Shown here piece by piece: positions 9,030 through 17,961 of a stretch of DNA of 64,000 bases (within the stretch, counting starts at the first letter, position 1; every line of letters begins with the position of its first letter). A program made the translations under genes and the position numbers. The stretch lies in the NCBI RefSeq assembly GCF_014529705.1, contig NZ_JAANIH010000015.1, positions 1 to 64,000 on the forward strand, in the 5' to 3' direction. The notes beneath the pieces are model-generated. The model made no database searches and was not told the origin of the DNA. It saw only the letters and a program-made list of their open reading frames with translations. The DNA comes from Bradyrhizobium campsiandrae. Its GTDB lineage: Bacteria; Pseudomonadota; Alphaproteobacteria; Rhizobiales; Xanthobacteraceae.

Positions 9030-9767
9030 TTACCGCTGGTCGATCGTTCCCGGTGGCAAGAATGCCGCAATCTCGGATGCAGGAACGAAGTACTTCGCGA
9101 TATCCTGCGTTTCTTCCTTTCGGGTTATCGGGTTCGTCCGCTTCTGGCTGATCTTGCGGCTCATGATGCCGAGCAGGCACCTCTGCTTAACGTCGAAGAC
9201 GCCGGATCCGGAGTTGCCCGTCTTGGCCACATCCGCAATTGCGGTGTTGAATCTTCGTGCCCCGACGGGAATGCGTTCTGGGGCGATGATGCGCGAGCGA
9301 ACGACGGCTTCAGGCACAACCGTGACAACTTCCTCGCCCGGCCGCGGCAAAGCATCGCACAGGCGCATGCGCCTGAGCCTTAGCCGCATAGGCAAGAGCG
9401 CTTCATTGACGGCAAGCAATGTCAGATCGGTCGCCTCGAGCTGGCCTTCCTTGACGACGCGGGTGGGAAACTCTTCCCCCGAGATCGCCACTTTTGGTCG
9501 CGTAACCCACGTGCGCCCGGCAACATGCGCTGCCGTCAGAAAATAGCCTTTGCCAAGGTAGATTCCGTAGCCTGGGCCCCACGTCTGCATGGGAGTCTGG
9601 TGAATATTCACCGCATAGGCGAGCAGGGTGTCTTCCGCCGTTTGAGCCGTGGCGATCCCGTCGGTCGCCACCAGAAGCAAGGCCGCGCACAGGCCGGTGC
9701 GGACAGAGGTCTTGGCCGTCCTGCGATGATTGACACGTCGCTCCCTAGTTTCGCGTCCGTCCGCCAT
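9030..9767 (-). CDS. Secreted trypsin-like serine protease
   Basis: A chymotrypsin-fold protease: signal peptide around residues 20-41 (TGLCAALLLVATDGIATAQ), His81 in TAAHV, Asp114 in EATDLTLL and the nucleophile loop GNSGSGVF (Ser186 by alignment with GNSGGP). The triad is therefore complete. The frame stays open upstream to 9905, but that would overlap epsI by more than 100 bases; the ATG at 9767 follows a G-rich ribosome-binding site and leaves a 31-base gap to epsI, so the pair looks like an operon. The substrate is unknown; location beside an exosortase system suggests periplasmic processing or quality control of exported proteins. Confidence 0.8.
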   Translation of the reverse strand: MADGRETRERRVNHRRTAKTSVRTGLCAALLLVATDGIATAQTAEDTLLAYAVNIHQTPMQTWGPGYGIYLGKGYFLTAAHVAGRTWVTRPKVAISGEEFPTRVVKEGQLEATDLTLLAVNEALLPMRLRLRRMRLCDALPRPGEEVVTVVPEAVVRSRIIAPERIPVGARRFNTAIADVAKTGNSGSGVFDVKQRCLLGIMSRKISQKRTNPITRKEETQDIAKYFVPASEIAAFLPPGTIDQR

Positions 9768-9798
9768 GTCCGTCAAGCTGCCCCCATCAGAGGTGCGA

Positions 9799-10497
9799 TC
9801 AGGACTTTCCCAGGAAAAATCCCTGTTCTTGCGGCGGCAGTGCCGCGAGCAGTTCGCGGATGAATTGATCCTGCAGCTTGAAGGAGGCGTCCTTGGCCAG
9901 TCCAATGGTCGACACTCTGATCAGGGCGCCATCGGGAATGATGCCCTGCAACCCGTATTTCAGGCGGCTCAGCTGATTGTCGACCACTCCGTTGGAGATA
10001 TCGTTGCCGACCTTCATCCAATAAGTGATGGGTTCATAGCGAGATTCGCGTTCCGCGATCAGCCTTGTAATCTTCAGCGAGTTGTTGGAAACGTCGAGCG
10101 CCCCGCTGCTCTTCTCGGAGACGCGGAAGCCGTTCGCTGTATAGCAGATCTCCGGCCGATGGGCTTTCAGCTTGTAGTTCTGGACCGGGCCGTATGCGAC
10201 CAGAAACATGACGATATGGCCTTGGCCATCAGTGTAGCCCCGCGCCACCTCCTGGCTGTAGACCTTCGCTGACAGAGGATCTGGCGATTCGACATACGCT
10301 TCAGGATCGACAGGCTTGACTGGGCTGATCTCGGGCACGAGCTTCCAGGCGCCGAACTGCTTCGGAATGACCGTTTCCAGGCTTTGGGATGCGGCCGTGC
10401 GGGCCATCAATTGATGAGGCGCGAAGACCTCTGCCGCTATCGCGGTACCGGCGATGGCGATCGAGGCGAGAACAACTCCAACCCGGCTGGACTTCAT
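9799..10497 (-). CDS. epsI: EpsI-family exosortase-associated protein
   Basis: EpsI (DUF3485) family: N-terminal signal/anchor (GVVLASIAIAGTAIAAEVF), the segment IPKQFGAWKLV typical of the family, and the hallmark HRPEICY at residues 113-119. EpsI proteins occur as separate genes or as C-terminal parts of exosortases and are needed for exopolysaccharide production in Methylobacillus, but their chemistry is unsettled. Here the gene is free-standing and points away from the exosortase, heading a two-gene unit with the trypsin-like protease. The divergent partner is epsD; the 274-base interval between them should carry both promoters. Confidence 0.88.
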   Translation of the reverse strand: MKSSRVGVVLASIAIAGTAIAAEVFAPHQLMARTAASQSLETVIPKQFGAWKLVPEISPVKPVDPEAYVESPDPLSAKVYSQEVARGYTDGQGHIVMFLVAYGPVQNYKLKAHRPEICYTANGFRVSEKSSGALDVSNNSLKITRLIAERESRYEPITYWMKVGNDISNGVVDNQLSRLKYGLQGIIPDGALIRVSTIGLAKDASFKLQDQFIRELLAALPPQEQGFFLGKS

Positions 10498-10771
10498 GTG
10501 CGGCTCCCATTACGGCAGCCGGATTGTTACCCGTTCCCGCGCGTTGGATAAAGGGCTGATGCCGCTGAATTCCCTCACAAAAGTGTCACGCCTTCGCCTC
10601 AAGGGCGAATTCTCGGATTAAGCTAAACGCCGGATTCTCGACGAGGCGTCATCGACCGCCTCGACGGCTGCGCCCTAGCCCATTACTGATGTTGGTAGAC
10701 TTAGGGACCAACAGGCTCCTCGCTTGCTCGTCCATCCTTATTTGCTGAAATTGAAAGAAACGGAGCGTCGG

Positions 10772-11629
10772 GTGAAAAGGCTTCGCGATTTACGCTTTGC
10801 TCGTCTCGTCTTGTTCTTGGCCGCCTCCGGGCTGGCCCTTGGCGCTTGTGGACAGAAAAGCGCGGACAATGCGCCGGTGGCGAAAGGGCAGGTCGTTGCC
10901 CGTGTCGGCAACGAGGTCATCACGACGCAGGAGCTCGAAAACGAGTTCAGGCTCGCTGGTATTGTGCCGGACAAGCAGAAAGATCCGGAGGTGGTGAAGC
11001 GAGTGCTGGGAGATATTGTCGTTCGGAAATACCTGCTGCAGCAGGCGATGGCGGCCAAGCTCGACCGCGAACCGGGCGTCCTTCTGGATCTCTTGCGAGT
11101 GCGCGAGCAGGTTCTCGGTGGTGCAATGCTCAACCGAGCGGCCAACGCCAAAGCAGCCACCCGGGCCGACCTCGACCGCTACATTGCGAAGAACACGTGG
11201 AAGTTCGCCGACCGAAAACTATTCAGTGTGGACGAAATCATCATCCCGTTGTCGGCGGCAACACAGGGCTTCGTCAACGCGAACAAGGATGCCAGATCGC
11301 TCGACGAGGTGCAAAGGCAGCTGACGGAGGGCGGGATCCCGCATGGGCGCCAGCTCGGCGTCCTGGCGAGCAATGATCTTTCGGAGGATCTTGTGGGGTT
11401 GATCCAGAGACGAAAGGACGACGACATCTTCTTCACGCGAGCCGGTTCGAACGGCCTTTATTTCAAGGTGCGGAGCGAGGAAGTCAGGCCCCTCGCAGGG
11501 GAAGACGCACTGAATGTGGCGCGACAGGCGCTGCGTGCAGACGCCCTCGCCGCCGAACTCGGCATGGCCGCCTATTCGGCGAAGCTGGAGGCGAAGTATG
11601 AGGGCGAATACGCAGACTTGATGAAGTAG
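10772..11629 (+). CDS. epsD: EpsD-family peptidyl-prolyl cis-trans isomerase lipoprotein
   Basis: A SurA/PpiD-like chaperone: lipobox ALGACGQ after a short signal peptide, an N-terminal helical chaperone region (VGNEVITTQELENEFRLAG, VKRVLGDIVVRKYLLQQAM) and a degenerate parvulin-like segment with GRQLGVLASNDLSEDL. Size and motifs fit the EpsD-family PPIases of exopolysaccharide/exosortase clusters. I start at GTG 10772 because ACGGAG precedes it and the signal peptide follows at once; a TTG at 10724 would add 16 residues. It is followed on the same strand by the small accessory protein and the exosortase, so the three may be one operon. Confidence 0.83.
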   Translation: MKRLRDLRFARLVLFLAASGLALGACGQKSADNAPVAKGQVVARVGNEVITTQELENEFRLAGIVPDKQKDPEVVKRVLGDIVVRKYLLQQAMAAKLDREPGVLLDLLRVREQVLGGAMLNRAANAKAATRADLDRYIAKNTWKFADRKLFSVDEIIIPLSAATQGFVNANKDARSLDEVQRQLTEGGIPHGRQLGVLASNDLSEDLVGLIQRRKDDDIFFTRAGSNGLYFKVRSEEVRPLAGEDALNVARQALRADALAAELGMAAYSAKLEAKYEGEYADLMK

Positions 11630-11703
11630 GGCGAAGCCTGGTCGCTGTTGGCCAGTTCGAGCGGCCTTCCACCAAAGGCTTTCATTTCTTTTAGTGCACC
11701 GCT

Positions 11704-11925
11704 ATGGCAACCTTCTTCGACGTTGTGACAGTTACCAGTTTCGTGGGCTTGGTGATTGCGTTTTTTCAGTTCTCGGATCGCGAAATCAAGACGCTTGCCT
11801 ATTTTTCGGTGGCTGGGGTCGCGTTCGCCGTTGCCAATCAGGTGGGGAATGCCGGCCATTTTTACTTTGGGGCGGCCCTGATTGTCGCAGGCATCGCTTT
11901 CGCGGCGCTGGTTCTGAGACGATAG
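11704..11925 (+). CDS. Small membrane protein, probable XrtV-system accessory protein
   Basis: A 73-residue protein with two hydrophobic segments (VVTVTSFVGLVIAFFQF and FYFGAALIVAGIAFAALVL) joined by a short polar turn (SDREIKTLAYFSVAGVAFAVANQVGN). The arrangement and its position 76 bases before the exosortase match the small accessory proteins I remember as partners of exosortase V. The function is unknown; it may stabilise or position the exosortase in the inner membrane. Codon use is like its neighbours. No strong ribosome-binding site precedes the ATG. Confidence 0.72.
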   Translation: MATFFDVVTVTSFVGLVIAFFQFSDREIKTLAYFSVAGVAFAVANQVGNAGHFYFGAALIVAGIAFAALVLRR

Positions 11926-12001
11926 CCGATTGTTGAATCCGGACCGGAATGCTAAATTTTTCGGCGAATAAGGGATTAGGACCCTCAAAGAGCCTCTGAC
12001 G

Positions 12002-12904
12002 ATGACTGACATCCATATCCGTAAATCGTTCGGATCAGGTCTATCTGCATCCCTTTTAGGGCCGCTCCTGGTGGGAGTCGCCATCCTCGGGGCCTATGCG
12101 CCGACGATCCGGGGGCTGATCAATGGACCCTGGCAAACCGAGCAGGAGGGGCACGGCCCTCTGATCATCGCTGCCGCGCTTTGGCTGATCTGGCAGTCTC
12201 GGGACCGATTGAAGCGCGTAGACATCGCGCCGGCGCCGATTGCCGGATGGGCCGCTTTGTTGCTCGGGCTTACGCTGTTGTACTTGTCGCGCCTCCAGCA
12301 GGGGCTGCTTACCGTGGAGATGGCCTCCATCCTTCCAGTGATCGTCGGATCGATCCTCATCTCTGCCGGATGGCCGATGCTCAGGAGCCTGGCTTTTCCA
12401 CTTGGCTTCTTGATCTTTGCCGTGCCGATGCCCGACTGGCTCGTCGACTCGATGACGGTGCCGCTGAAGGTGTTTATCTCGGATACGGTGACGCGGGTGC
12501 TTTACGCCGCCGGTTTTCCGGTCGCCCAGAACGGCGTCATGATCATGATCGGCTCCTATCAGCTCCTGGTCAAGGACGCATGCTCCGGAATGAATTCAAT
12601 TTTCGCCCTCTCCGCGATCGGCGTGTTTTACGTCTACGCGTTCCGTCGGACCGAGAAGCTGCGCAGCCTTTTGCTGCTCATAGCGATCGTACCGATTACG
12701 ATCCTGGCAAATTTCATCCGCGTCTTTGCGTTGGTCTTGATGGCCTATTACGGCGGGCCCGATCTCATCGAGGGCGTCGTTCACGATCTCACCGGCATCA
12801 GCCTGTTCGTGGTGGCGATCGTGCTGCTGTTCTCCTTCGACGGGATTCTCGGGATCCTGGGAAAATTGATCACGAGGCCGCGAAACGCTACCGCAGCAGC
12901 GTGA
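12002..12904 (+). CDS. xrtV: Exosortase (probably XrtV) for PEPxxWA-CTERM proteins
   Basis: An integral membrane cysteine transpeptidase/protease of the exosortase family with about eight membrane segments. The catalytic set is in place: Cys194 in KDACSGMNS, Arg240 in LANFIRVFAL and His261 in GVVHDLTG. The enzyme should recognise and cut the PEP motif of exported proteins at the inner membrane. It lacks a fused EpsI domain, consistent with the separate epsI gene. The XrtV subtype is inferred from the PEPxxWA tails in the window and the small neighbouring protein, not from a model search. It follows the small membrane protein by 76 bases. Confidence 0.88.
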   Translation: MTDIHIRKSFGSGLSASLLGPLLVGVAILGAYAPTIRGLINGPWQTEQEGHGPLIIAAALWLIWQSRDRLKRVDIAPAPIAGWAALLLGLTLLYLSRLQQGLLTVEMASILPVIVGSILISAGWPMLRSLAFPLGFLIFAVPMPDWLVDSMTVPLKVFISDTVTRVLYAAGFPVAQNGVMIMIGSYQLLVKDACSGMNSIFALSAIGVFYVYAFRRTEKLRSLLLLIAIVPITILANFIRVFALVLMAYYGGPDLIEGVVHDLTGISLFVVAIVLLFSFDGILGILGKLITRPRNATAAA

Positions 12905-12992
12905 CGAATCTCACGTGGTTTCGAAGCAAGAGAGCAGGTGAGGTCGCCTCAACTCGGGCCGCAAACCCGTCGTGCTGGGACTGTCTCTGAGC

Positions 12993-13682
12993 ATGGGCCT
13001 GACCTACGCCATTCCTGATCTTCACGGTCGTCTTGATCTGCTGGAGCGGGCGTTGCGGGAGATATTGGAACATGCGGCCGGCAGGGATGCGTGCGTTGTC
13101 GCCCTCGGTGATTATGTCGATCGGGGGCCCAATAGCCGAGAGATCGTCGAACTCCTGACGACGTGGCCGTTTCCGAGCCTGCGGCTCATCGCCTTGAAAG
13201 GGAACCACGAGGCGATGATGTGGGAGGCGTGCAACAATCTCGTCGAGACGGATTGGTGGCTTGAGAATGGCGGGGATGCGACCCTGGCATCCTATGGCGG
13301 GCTTCGCATGGGGGAGGCACTTCGGACACTCATTCCCGAGCGCCATCTGCAGTGGATCGGCAAGCTTCCAACCATATATGCCGACCCGCACCGCATATTC
13401 GTCCATGCCGGCGTGGATCCGAGGCTACCGCTCAATCAGCAAAACGAGCGGACGCTGCTCTGGAAGCGGTATCCAAAGGGCTCCAGTTTGGGGCATGGCA
13501 TGCGTCATGTCGTTCACGGGCACCATGCCAATGAGCAGGGCCCAGTTGTCTGCAAAGGTAGGACTAATCTGGACGTCATGGCTTGGAGAACGGGTCGCCT
13601 CGTCGTCGGGGTTTTTTGCGACGACAAGGCAGGCGGGGCGGTCGAGTTTCTGGAAGTCCGCGGAAATTCCAGCGCGGGCTAG
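12993..13682 (+). CDS. PPP-family metallophosphatase (serine/threonine protein phosphatase-like)
   Basis: Shows the PPP/ApaH-type metal-binding signature in order: DLHGR (GDxHG-like), GDYVDRG, KGNHE, FVHAG and VHGHH. All are within a 229-residue soluble protein without signal peptide. Relatives dephosphorylate proteins or dinucleotide tetraphosphates; the target here is unknown. A GTG at 12972 is an alternative start; the ATG at 12993 sits directly before TYAIPDLHGR. The gene is 88 bases after the exosortase on the same strand. Next to a tyrosine-kinase-controlled polymer system, a regulatory phosphatase role is plausible but unproven. Confidence 0.8.
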   Translation: MGLTYAIPDLHGRLDLLERALREILEHAAGRDACVVALGDYVDRGPNSREIVELLTTWPFPSLRLIALKGNHEAMMWEACNNLVETDWWLENGGDATLASYGGLRMGEALRTLIPERHLQWIGKLPTIYADPHRIFVHAGVDPRLPLNQQNERTLLWKRYPKGSSLGHGMRHVVHGHHANEQGPVVCKGRTNLDVMAWRTGRLVVGVFCDDKAGGAVEFLEVRGNSSAG

Positions 13683-13753
13683 ACTGGGACGCCGGACGGC
13701 CAACCGCGCGCATGTCTTCGATCGGGGCCGGCACGACCCGTTCGACGAAGTCC

Positions 13754-14992
13754 TCAAGGCTGTCTAGATCTGCCACGCTCGGATGTCTCTCGGACCGATT
13801 GGAAAAGCTCGGCCAGATGCGCGGCCTCTTGGTCGATATCGTGGAATCGAAGCACTTTCTCTTGAGCCTTCTTGCCCATGGCCGAAAGGGCCTCGTCCGG
13901 ACACTCCAGGCAGGCGCGCATCGCAGCCGCCAGACCATCCACGTCGCCGGCGGATACGAGCCAGCCGTGCTCGCCAGGCTCGACCAACTCAGGGATGCCA
14001 GCAACGAATGTACTGATCACTGGGCGTCGCAGCGCCATCGCTTCCATGATGACGACGGGAAGCCCTTCGGCAAAGCTCGGCAAGATCAACGCCCGGGAAG
14101 CCAGGATTTCCTCTCTCACTTGAGAACTCGTGATCCAACCGGTTATCCTTACCACCGGTCGCAATTCGCGTGTGTCGATCAGTCTTTCGAGTTCATTGCG
14201 CATCTCGCCATCCCCTGCGAGAACGAGCTCAAATTCGATTCCTGCATCCCTGAGTTTTGTTGCGGCCTCGAGCAGCAACAATTGTCCTTTCTGATCGCAA
14301 AGTCGGCCGACGCAAACAAGTCGTGGAGCTGCGCCGAGGGGTAAGCCGTCCTTTCCTTCATAAAATGAAGGCTCCAGGCCGCACCTGACGATCCTGATCT
14401 TGGGCCATTGATCGTGAGAGACCTGCCGGAACAGCTGACTGCGTCCGAAGGAGCTGATCGCGACCACGAAGCTGGCACGACGGATCTTCTCCGGCAGGGC
14501 GATGAACTGAGCCTTGTCGAACTCCTCGGGGCCGTGGGCAGTGAAGCTCCAGGGCGGTCCCCCCAAGACGTGCACCAGCATGGCGACTTCGGCGGAGTTT
14601 GTCCCAAAGTGGGCATGAAGATGCTCAGCCTTGTCATCCTTGATCCACCGATAAATGAGGCATGCCTCGAGGAGATAGATGAAGTGAACCGGCAGCGGGC
14701 GCTCTGCGCGTCGTCCCAGTTTCCACACTAGGGCTAGAGCCTTCACCAAGGCGGCCGGCCGTGTCGCCAGCATCCTGAGGAAAGCCAAAAGGAGGCGCTT
14801 GATCCCGCTGTCGAGAACGAAGCGTGTGCGCTTTGCTTCCGATCGGTCTTCCTGGCCGAGGTGATCGGCGCCGTTTCCCCGAATTGATATCCGCTGCACC
14901 TCATGACCTTGCCGTTCGAGCGCGAGAATTTCCCTGCGAATGAAGCTGTGGCTGACGGCGGGATACTGATTAACCAGATAGGCAATCTTCAT
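13754..14992 (-). CDS. GT4-family glycosyltransferase (colanic-acid-type)
   Basis: A retaining GT-B glycosyltransferase: N-terminal MKIAYLVNQYPAVSHSFIRRE, middle HAHFGTNSAEVA, and C-terminal GT4 domain with RLVCVGRLCDQKGQ and the EGLPVVIMEAMALRRPVI motif containing the catalytic E-x7-E region. The start resembles WcaL-like enzymes. It should add a sugar to the lipid-linked repeat unit at the cytoplasmic face. It is convergent with the phosphatase (71 bases between stops) and monocistronic as far as can be seen. Donor and acceptor cannot be deduced. Confidence 0.85.
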   Translation of the reverse strand: MKIAYLVNQYPAVSHSFIRREILALERQGHEVQRISIRGNGADHLGQEDRSEAKRTRFVLDSGIKRLLLAFLRMLATRPAALVKALALVWKLGRRAERPLPVHFIYLLEACLIYRWIKDDKAEHLHAHFGTNSAEVAMLVHVLGGPPWSFTAHGPEEFDKAQFIALPEKIRRASFVVAISSFGRSQLFRQVSHDQWPKIRIVRCGLEPSFYEGKDGLPLGAAPRLVCVGRLCDQKGQLLLLEAATKLRDAGIEFELVLAGDGEMRNELERLIDTRELRPVVRITGWITSSQVREEILASRALILPSFAEGLPVVIMEAMALRRPVISTFVAGIPELVEPGEHGWLVSAGDVDGLAAAMRACLECPDEALSAMGKKAQEKVLRFHDIDQEAAHLAELFQSVRETSERGRSRQP

Positions 14993-16077
14993 CGGTTCGA
15001 TCTCGGGCTCGCTTTCGTCGTCGTGCCGATTCGTTTGACGGCAGGGCAGTTTTTCCAGTGGTCAAGCGCTTCTGAAAGCCAAGGCTAATACGCATCAATC
15101 GATATCCCGCACCTGGCTCAGTGTTCAACGGAAGAAGGTGTCTCTGATCCTCATAATCGGTTTGGCGTTAATCCCCCGCTCGTGTTTTTCGTCGAAGTCT
15201 TGGCCGCGCTCGCGTTAAGCAAGACGCTAACTTCCGGCTGTGGCGTAGCGCGCGCACCGTTGGGATAGCGGTCCCGCCCAACAAAGAGAGTGATGGCATC
15301 ATTCCGCCGCGGGGGCGCAGCAGTTCACGGGGAGGACAAGTCCTTGTTCGGAGGAGCGAGTCCGATAGGCGTGAATATCGATCTTCTGGCTCTCTTGCTC
15401 GACTTGTTAGTGCTCCTGCTGTCTCTGGTTGCGGGGGTAGCGGGGTGGTTCTGTTTGGTCGCGGCCGCATCCGTACTGCCGCGGGACCTGCGGTCTTGCG
15501 GCGTTAGTCTCTGCACCCTCGTCCTGCTTGGTGCTTCGTTGACGCTGGCCTGAAGCAGATTTGGCCGTGACGTCCTTCCGGGCAGACAAATCCTCTCTGC
15601 TCTCAACCACGCTCCGGGTCGGCTACATATTGTTTCGATGCCTGGCGCGGGGCGGACCACTAGAAGGGAGGGCGGCCGTCATACGCGGGATTAGGTGATC
15701 CTCCTCCATCGGGGTCTGGGGCGCTGGCAAATATGCAGACGAATCATCGTCCGGGCTTTGCTGAGAGGCCTTCTTGCGTGCGATTTTCCGTCGGGGTGGG
15801 CGGGCGCGTGAATGCAGTGCAATAACAGTTTTTCATTTAATTTCGTGTTTGGTTAATCCAAGCGCTCGTGCCGGGGGCGCGCCTTATTAGGCGAAAAACA
15901 CAGGGGAATTTGAGGGTCGATGTACCTCCGCGATCAATGATTGATTAAATGTTGGCTTTATTCTGCCAAAAGAATCATCGAATTTATTTGAAGTTTGATA
16001 TTGCGTTGCCCTCAGCCGGGGGCTAAGGATTCGTTCACCAGACATTGTGGACCATCAGGTCGGAGGAGTTGTCGAAA
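14993..16077. other. Long intergenic region without a convincing gene
   Basis: About 1.1 kb between the GT4 gene and the first PEP-CTERM gene. A GTG/ATG frame at 15290-15553 (plus) would give an 87-residue hydrophobic protein (LLALLLDLLVLLLSLVAG), and the opposite strand is also open over it; neither resembles a known family and both are doubtful. From about 15,830 the DNA becomes AT-rich, with a small hairpin around GGCGCGCCTTATTAGGCG, and probably carries the promoter of the gene at 16078. Confidence 0.4.
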
Positions 16078-16611
16078 ATGACCCGATTTAAGTCTTTGTT
16101 TATTGCTGCGGCGAGCCTGATTTGCTTCTCGGCCAGCCAGGCCAACGCGTCCGTTATTGTGGACTCATTCACCGTCACGCCGACTACAGTCGCTGCCGGC
16201 GGCAGCCCGACGTTCTCGTTGGAGTTGAAGTTTACTTACGATACAGGCCCGAAGAATCTTGAAAAGTACGTGGGCTTTGTCACCTTTCTTGATGGCAATG
16301 GCGACGCAGTCGCAATCAGCCCAGCGGCGTCGCCGATCACTGTGAACAAGAACGGTTCGCCGTTCATCGAAACGTTCACTTTCTCAAGCTTCAGCCTGCC
16401 TCCGGGCCAGTATCCGACTTCTTTCAAGTATGATTTCACCGGTAGCTACCCCGGGACCAATGTCACCAAGGACTACTCTGGTTCCGGCTCGGGCCCCGTC
16501 GTGACCGCCGTTCCGGAGCCCGCCACTTGGGCGATGATGATCCTTGGTTTCGTTGGTGTGGGCTTCGTTTCCTACCGCCGCCGTGCCGGATCGTCGCTCC
16601 GTCTGGCCTAA
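16078..16611 (+). CDS. PEPxxWA-CTERM sorted protein
   Basis: A 177-residue exported protein: signal peptide ([21 protein letters not shown]), a Ser/Thr/Gly-rich beta-type body, and a C-terminal sorting tail made of [10 protein letters not shown], a hydrophobic stretch ([11 protein letters not shown]) and the basic end YRRR. This three-part tail is the recognition signal for an exosortase. The ATG at 16078 has GGAGGAG ten bases upstream, which decides it over an earlier in-frame TTG at 16045. A strong intrinsic terminator follows 25 bases after the stop, so it is transcribed alone. The body has no domain I recognise. Confidence 0.88.
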   Translation: MTRFKSLFIAAASLICFSASQANASVIVDSFTVTPTTVAAGGSPTFSLELKFTYDTGPKNLEKYVGFVTFLDGNGDAVAISPAASPITVNKNGSPFIETFTFSSFSLPPGQYPTSFKYDFTGSYPGTNVTKDYSGSGSGPVVTAVPEPATWAMMILGFVGVGFVSYRRRAGSSLRLA

Positions 16612-16635
16612 TACCGATCAACCGATCTGGTCTGG

Positions 16636-16666
16636 AAAAGCCGCTGCAAAGCGGCTTTTCTTTTTT
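16636..16666 (+). terminator. Intrinsic terminator after PEPxxWA-CTERM gene
   Basis: Perfect 9-bp stem AAAAGCCGC / GCGGCTTTT with a 6-base loop followed by a T run (CTTTTTT), 25 bases after the stop codon. Confidence 0.9.
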
Positions 16667-16951
16667 GGCTTACTGCTGAGGCCGCTCCATTTGGGGCGGT
16701 CTCCTGCGTTTTGCCCATCCTATCTTCTTGGGCAGATGAATTTCGCACCTAGCCATGTTTGTCTGCGGACCAGCCCAGCCGGAGCCACCAACCCTTGAGG
16801 GCATTCCCTCGTGTCGCTCAATGGGTCAAAACCGGCGAGCCGTCCACACGCTTGGGTACTTTGCGCGCTTAGGTTTTGATCAGTTGACAATATTTTATGC
16901 AGAGCTTAGATTTATTTAATTGAATACTGAAAAATCATATAGGGAGGCTAC
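16667..16951 (+). other. Intergenic region with promoter of the next PEP-CTERM gene
   Basis: No gene is supported in this interval. It becomes AT-rich from about 16,875 and contains the sigma-70-like promoter listed at 16884 and an AGGGAGG ribosome-binding site before the ATG at 16952. Confidence 0.6.
16884..16912 (+). promoter_or_regulatory. Candidate sigma-70-type promoter
   Basis: TTGACA, 17-base spacer, TAGATT, placed about 40 bases before the start codon of the 16952 gene in an AT-rich stretch. The match is good by eye but untested. Confidence 0.5.
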
Positions 16952-17644
16952 ATGCGGTTAATTTGCTCAGTTCGGAATATCGCCTTGGTCGTCGCCGCCT
17001 CCACCTTGGGTGCCGGCGTAGCTCATGCAAATCTGCTTGTTGATGGCGGGTTTGACAATCCAACGATCAATCCGATTCCTTTCGGCTTCTACACCAACTA
17101 CGGACCGGCAAATAGTGACCCTCATTACGGCGGCACCAGCTTTGATAGTGCCTGGCAGATCACCCGGGGCAACGTCGATCTGGTTCAACAGGCCGGCGGA
17201 TGGCCTGCGCCACCGGTTAGCCAGCCCTATTACCTCGATCTGAACGGCAATACCGCCGGAACGATCGCGCAATCGTTCGCGACGGTGATCGGTCAGAGAT
17301 ATGCATTGACCTTTTCGTACAGCAACAATCCTGGCGGATCACCAAATCCTGATCGCGCATCTGTTGCCGCCGGCAGTTTGTCGACGACAATTCAACATTA
17401 CGGGGCTACGACCAGCAATCTGAACTGGACGCAGTTCTCAGGCGTTTTTACTGCAACTTCCACATCGACAACGCTGTCGTTCTCGCAGATCGATGATTGC
17501 TGTAACGGCGGCATACTGCTGGACAGCGTCAATGTCTCTGCCGTTCCCGAGCCCGCAACCTGGATGATGATGATCTTGGGCTTCTTCGGGCTCGGCTTTG
17601 CAGGATACCGGCGAAGATCAGATTTTTCCTTCCGGGCCGTCTGA
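16952..17644 (+). CDS. PEPxxWA-CTERM protein with choice-of-anchor-C/DUF642-like domain
   Basis: Exported 230-residue protein. After the signal peptide (NIALVVAASTLGAGVAHA) comes a domain with NLLVDGGFDNPTI, WQITRGNVDLVQ, YYLDLNGNTAGTIAQSF and YALTFSYSNNPGG, the pattern of DUF642/choice-of-anchor-C beta-sandwich proteins, which often bind carbohydrate. The tail is VPEPATWMMM, a hydrophobic segment and YRRR. A clear ribosome-binding site (AGGGAGG) precedes the ATG, and a terminator follows 12 bases after the stop. Likely function: a surface protein retained by or bound to the exopolysaccharide. Confidence 0.87.
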   Translation: MRLICSVRNIALVVAASTLGAGVAHANLLVDGGFDNPTINPIPFGFYTNYGPANSDPHYGGTSFDSAWQITRGNVDLVQQAGGWPAPPVSQPYYLDLNGNTAGTIAQSFATVIGQRYALTFSYSNNPGGSPNPDRASVAAGSLSTTIQHYGATTSNLNWTQFSGVFTATSTSTTLSFSQIDDCCNGGILLDSVNVSAVPEPATWMMMILGFFGLGFAGYRRRSDFSFRAV

Positions 17645-17656
17645 GATCGGCCTTGA

Positions 17657-17685
17657 GAAAAGCCGCCGCGAGGCGGCTTTTCGTT
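17657..17685 (+). terminator. Intrinsic terminator after PEPxxWA-CTERM gene
   Basis: Stem GAAAAGCCGCC / GGCGGCTTTTC with a 4-base loop, followed by GTTT. Similar in sequence to the terminator at 16636. Confidence 0.85.
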
Positions 17686-17961
17686 TATGGGGCCGACTTA
17701 TGGTCGAGTTCCAGCCGTGCATGTGAACTTGCAATATTGCGTGCGGCGCGGGATCGATTGAACCAATATCGGCTCGAAATGTCTAAGCTTGCGCAGCCTC
17801 CGCGAAGCGGCAGATCCGCCGATGTTAACTGTACCACGCACAGTTCCGTGATTTTTCCGATAAAGGCGACAGCCGTTGATTGACGACAACCCGTCAAATC
17901 AAGGATAATACTACCTTAAATGGTCCTGGCTTAAATCGCAGGATTGTCCGGAGAATTGGAA
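17686..17961 (+). other. Intergenic region between PEP-CTERM genes
   Basis: Nothing coding is convincing here. It ends in an AT-rich leader with the promoter-like sequence at 17880. Confidence 0.5.
17880..17909 (+). promoter_or_regulatory. Candidate sigma-70-type promoter
   Basis: TTGACG, 18-base spacer, GATAAT, about 50 bases upstream of the ATG at 17962. Good by eye, untested. Confidence 0.45.

Noticed and set aside
15290..15660. Opposite open frames that could be a small hydrophobic or basic protein
   Set aside because: Neither has a convincing ribosome-binding site or family match; noted only within the intergenic description.
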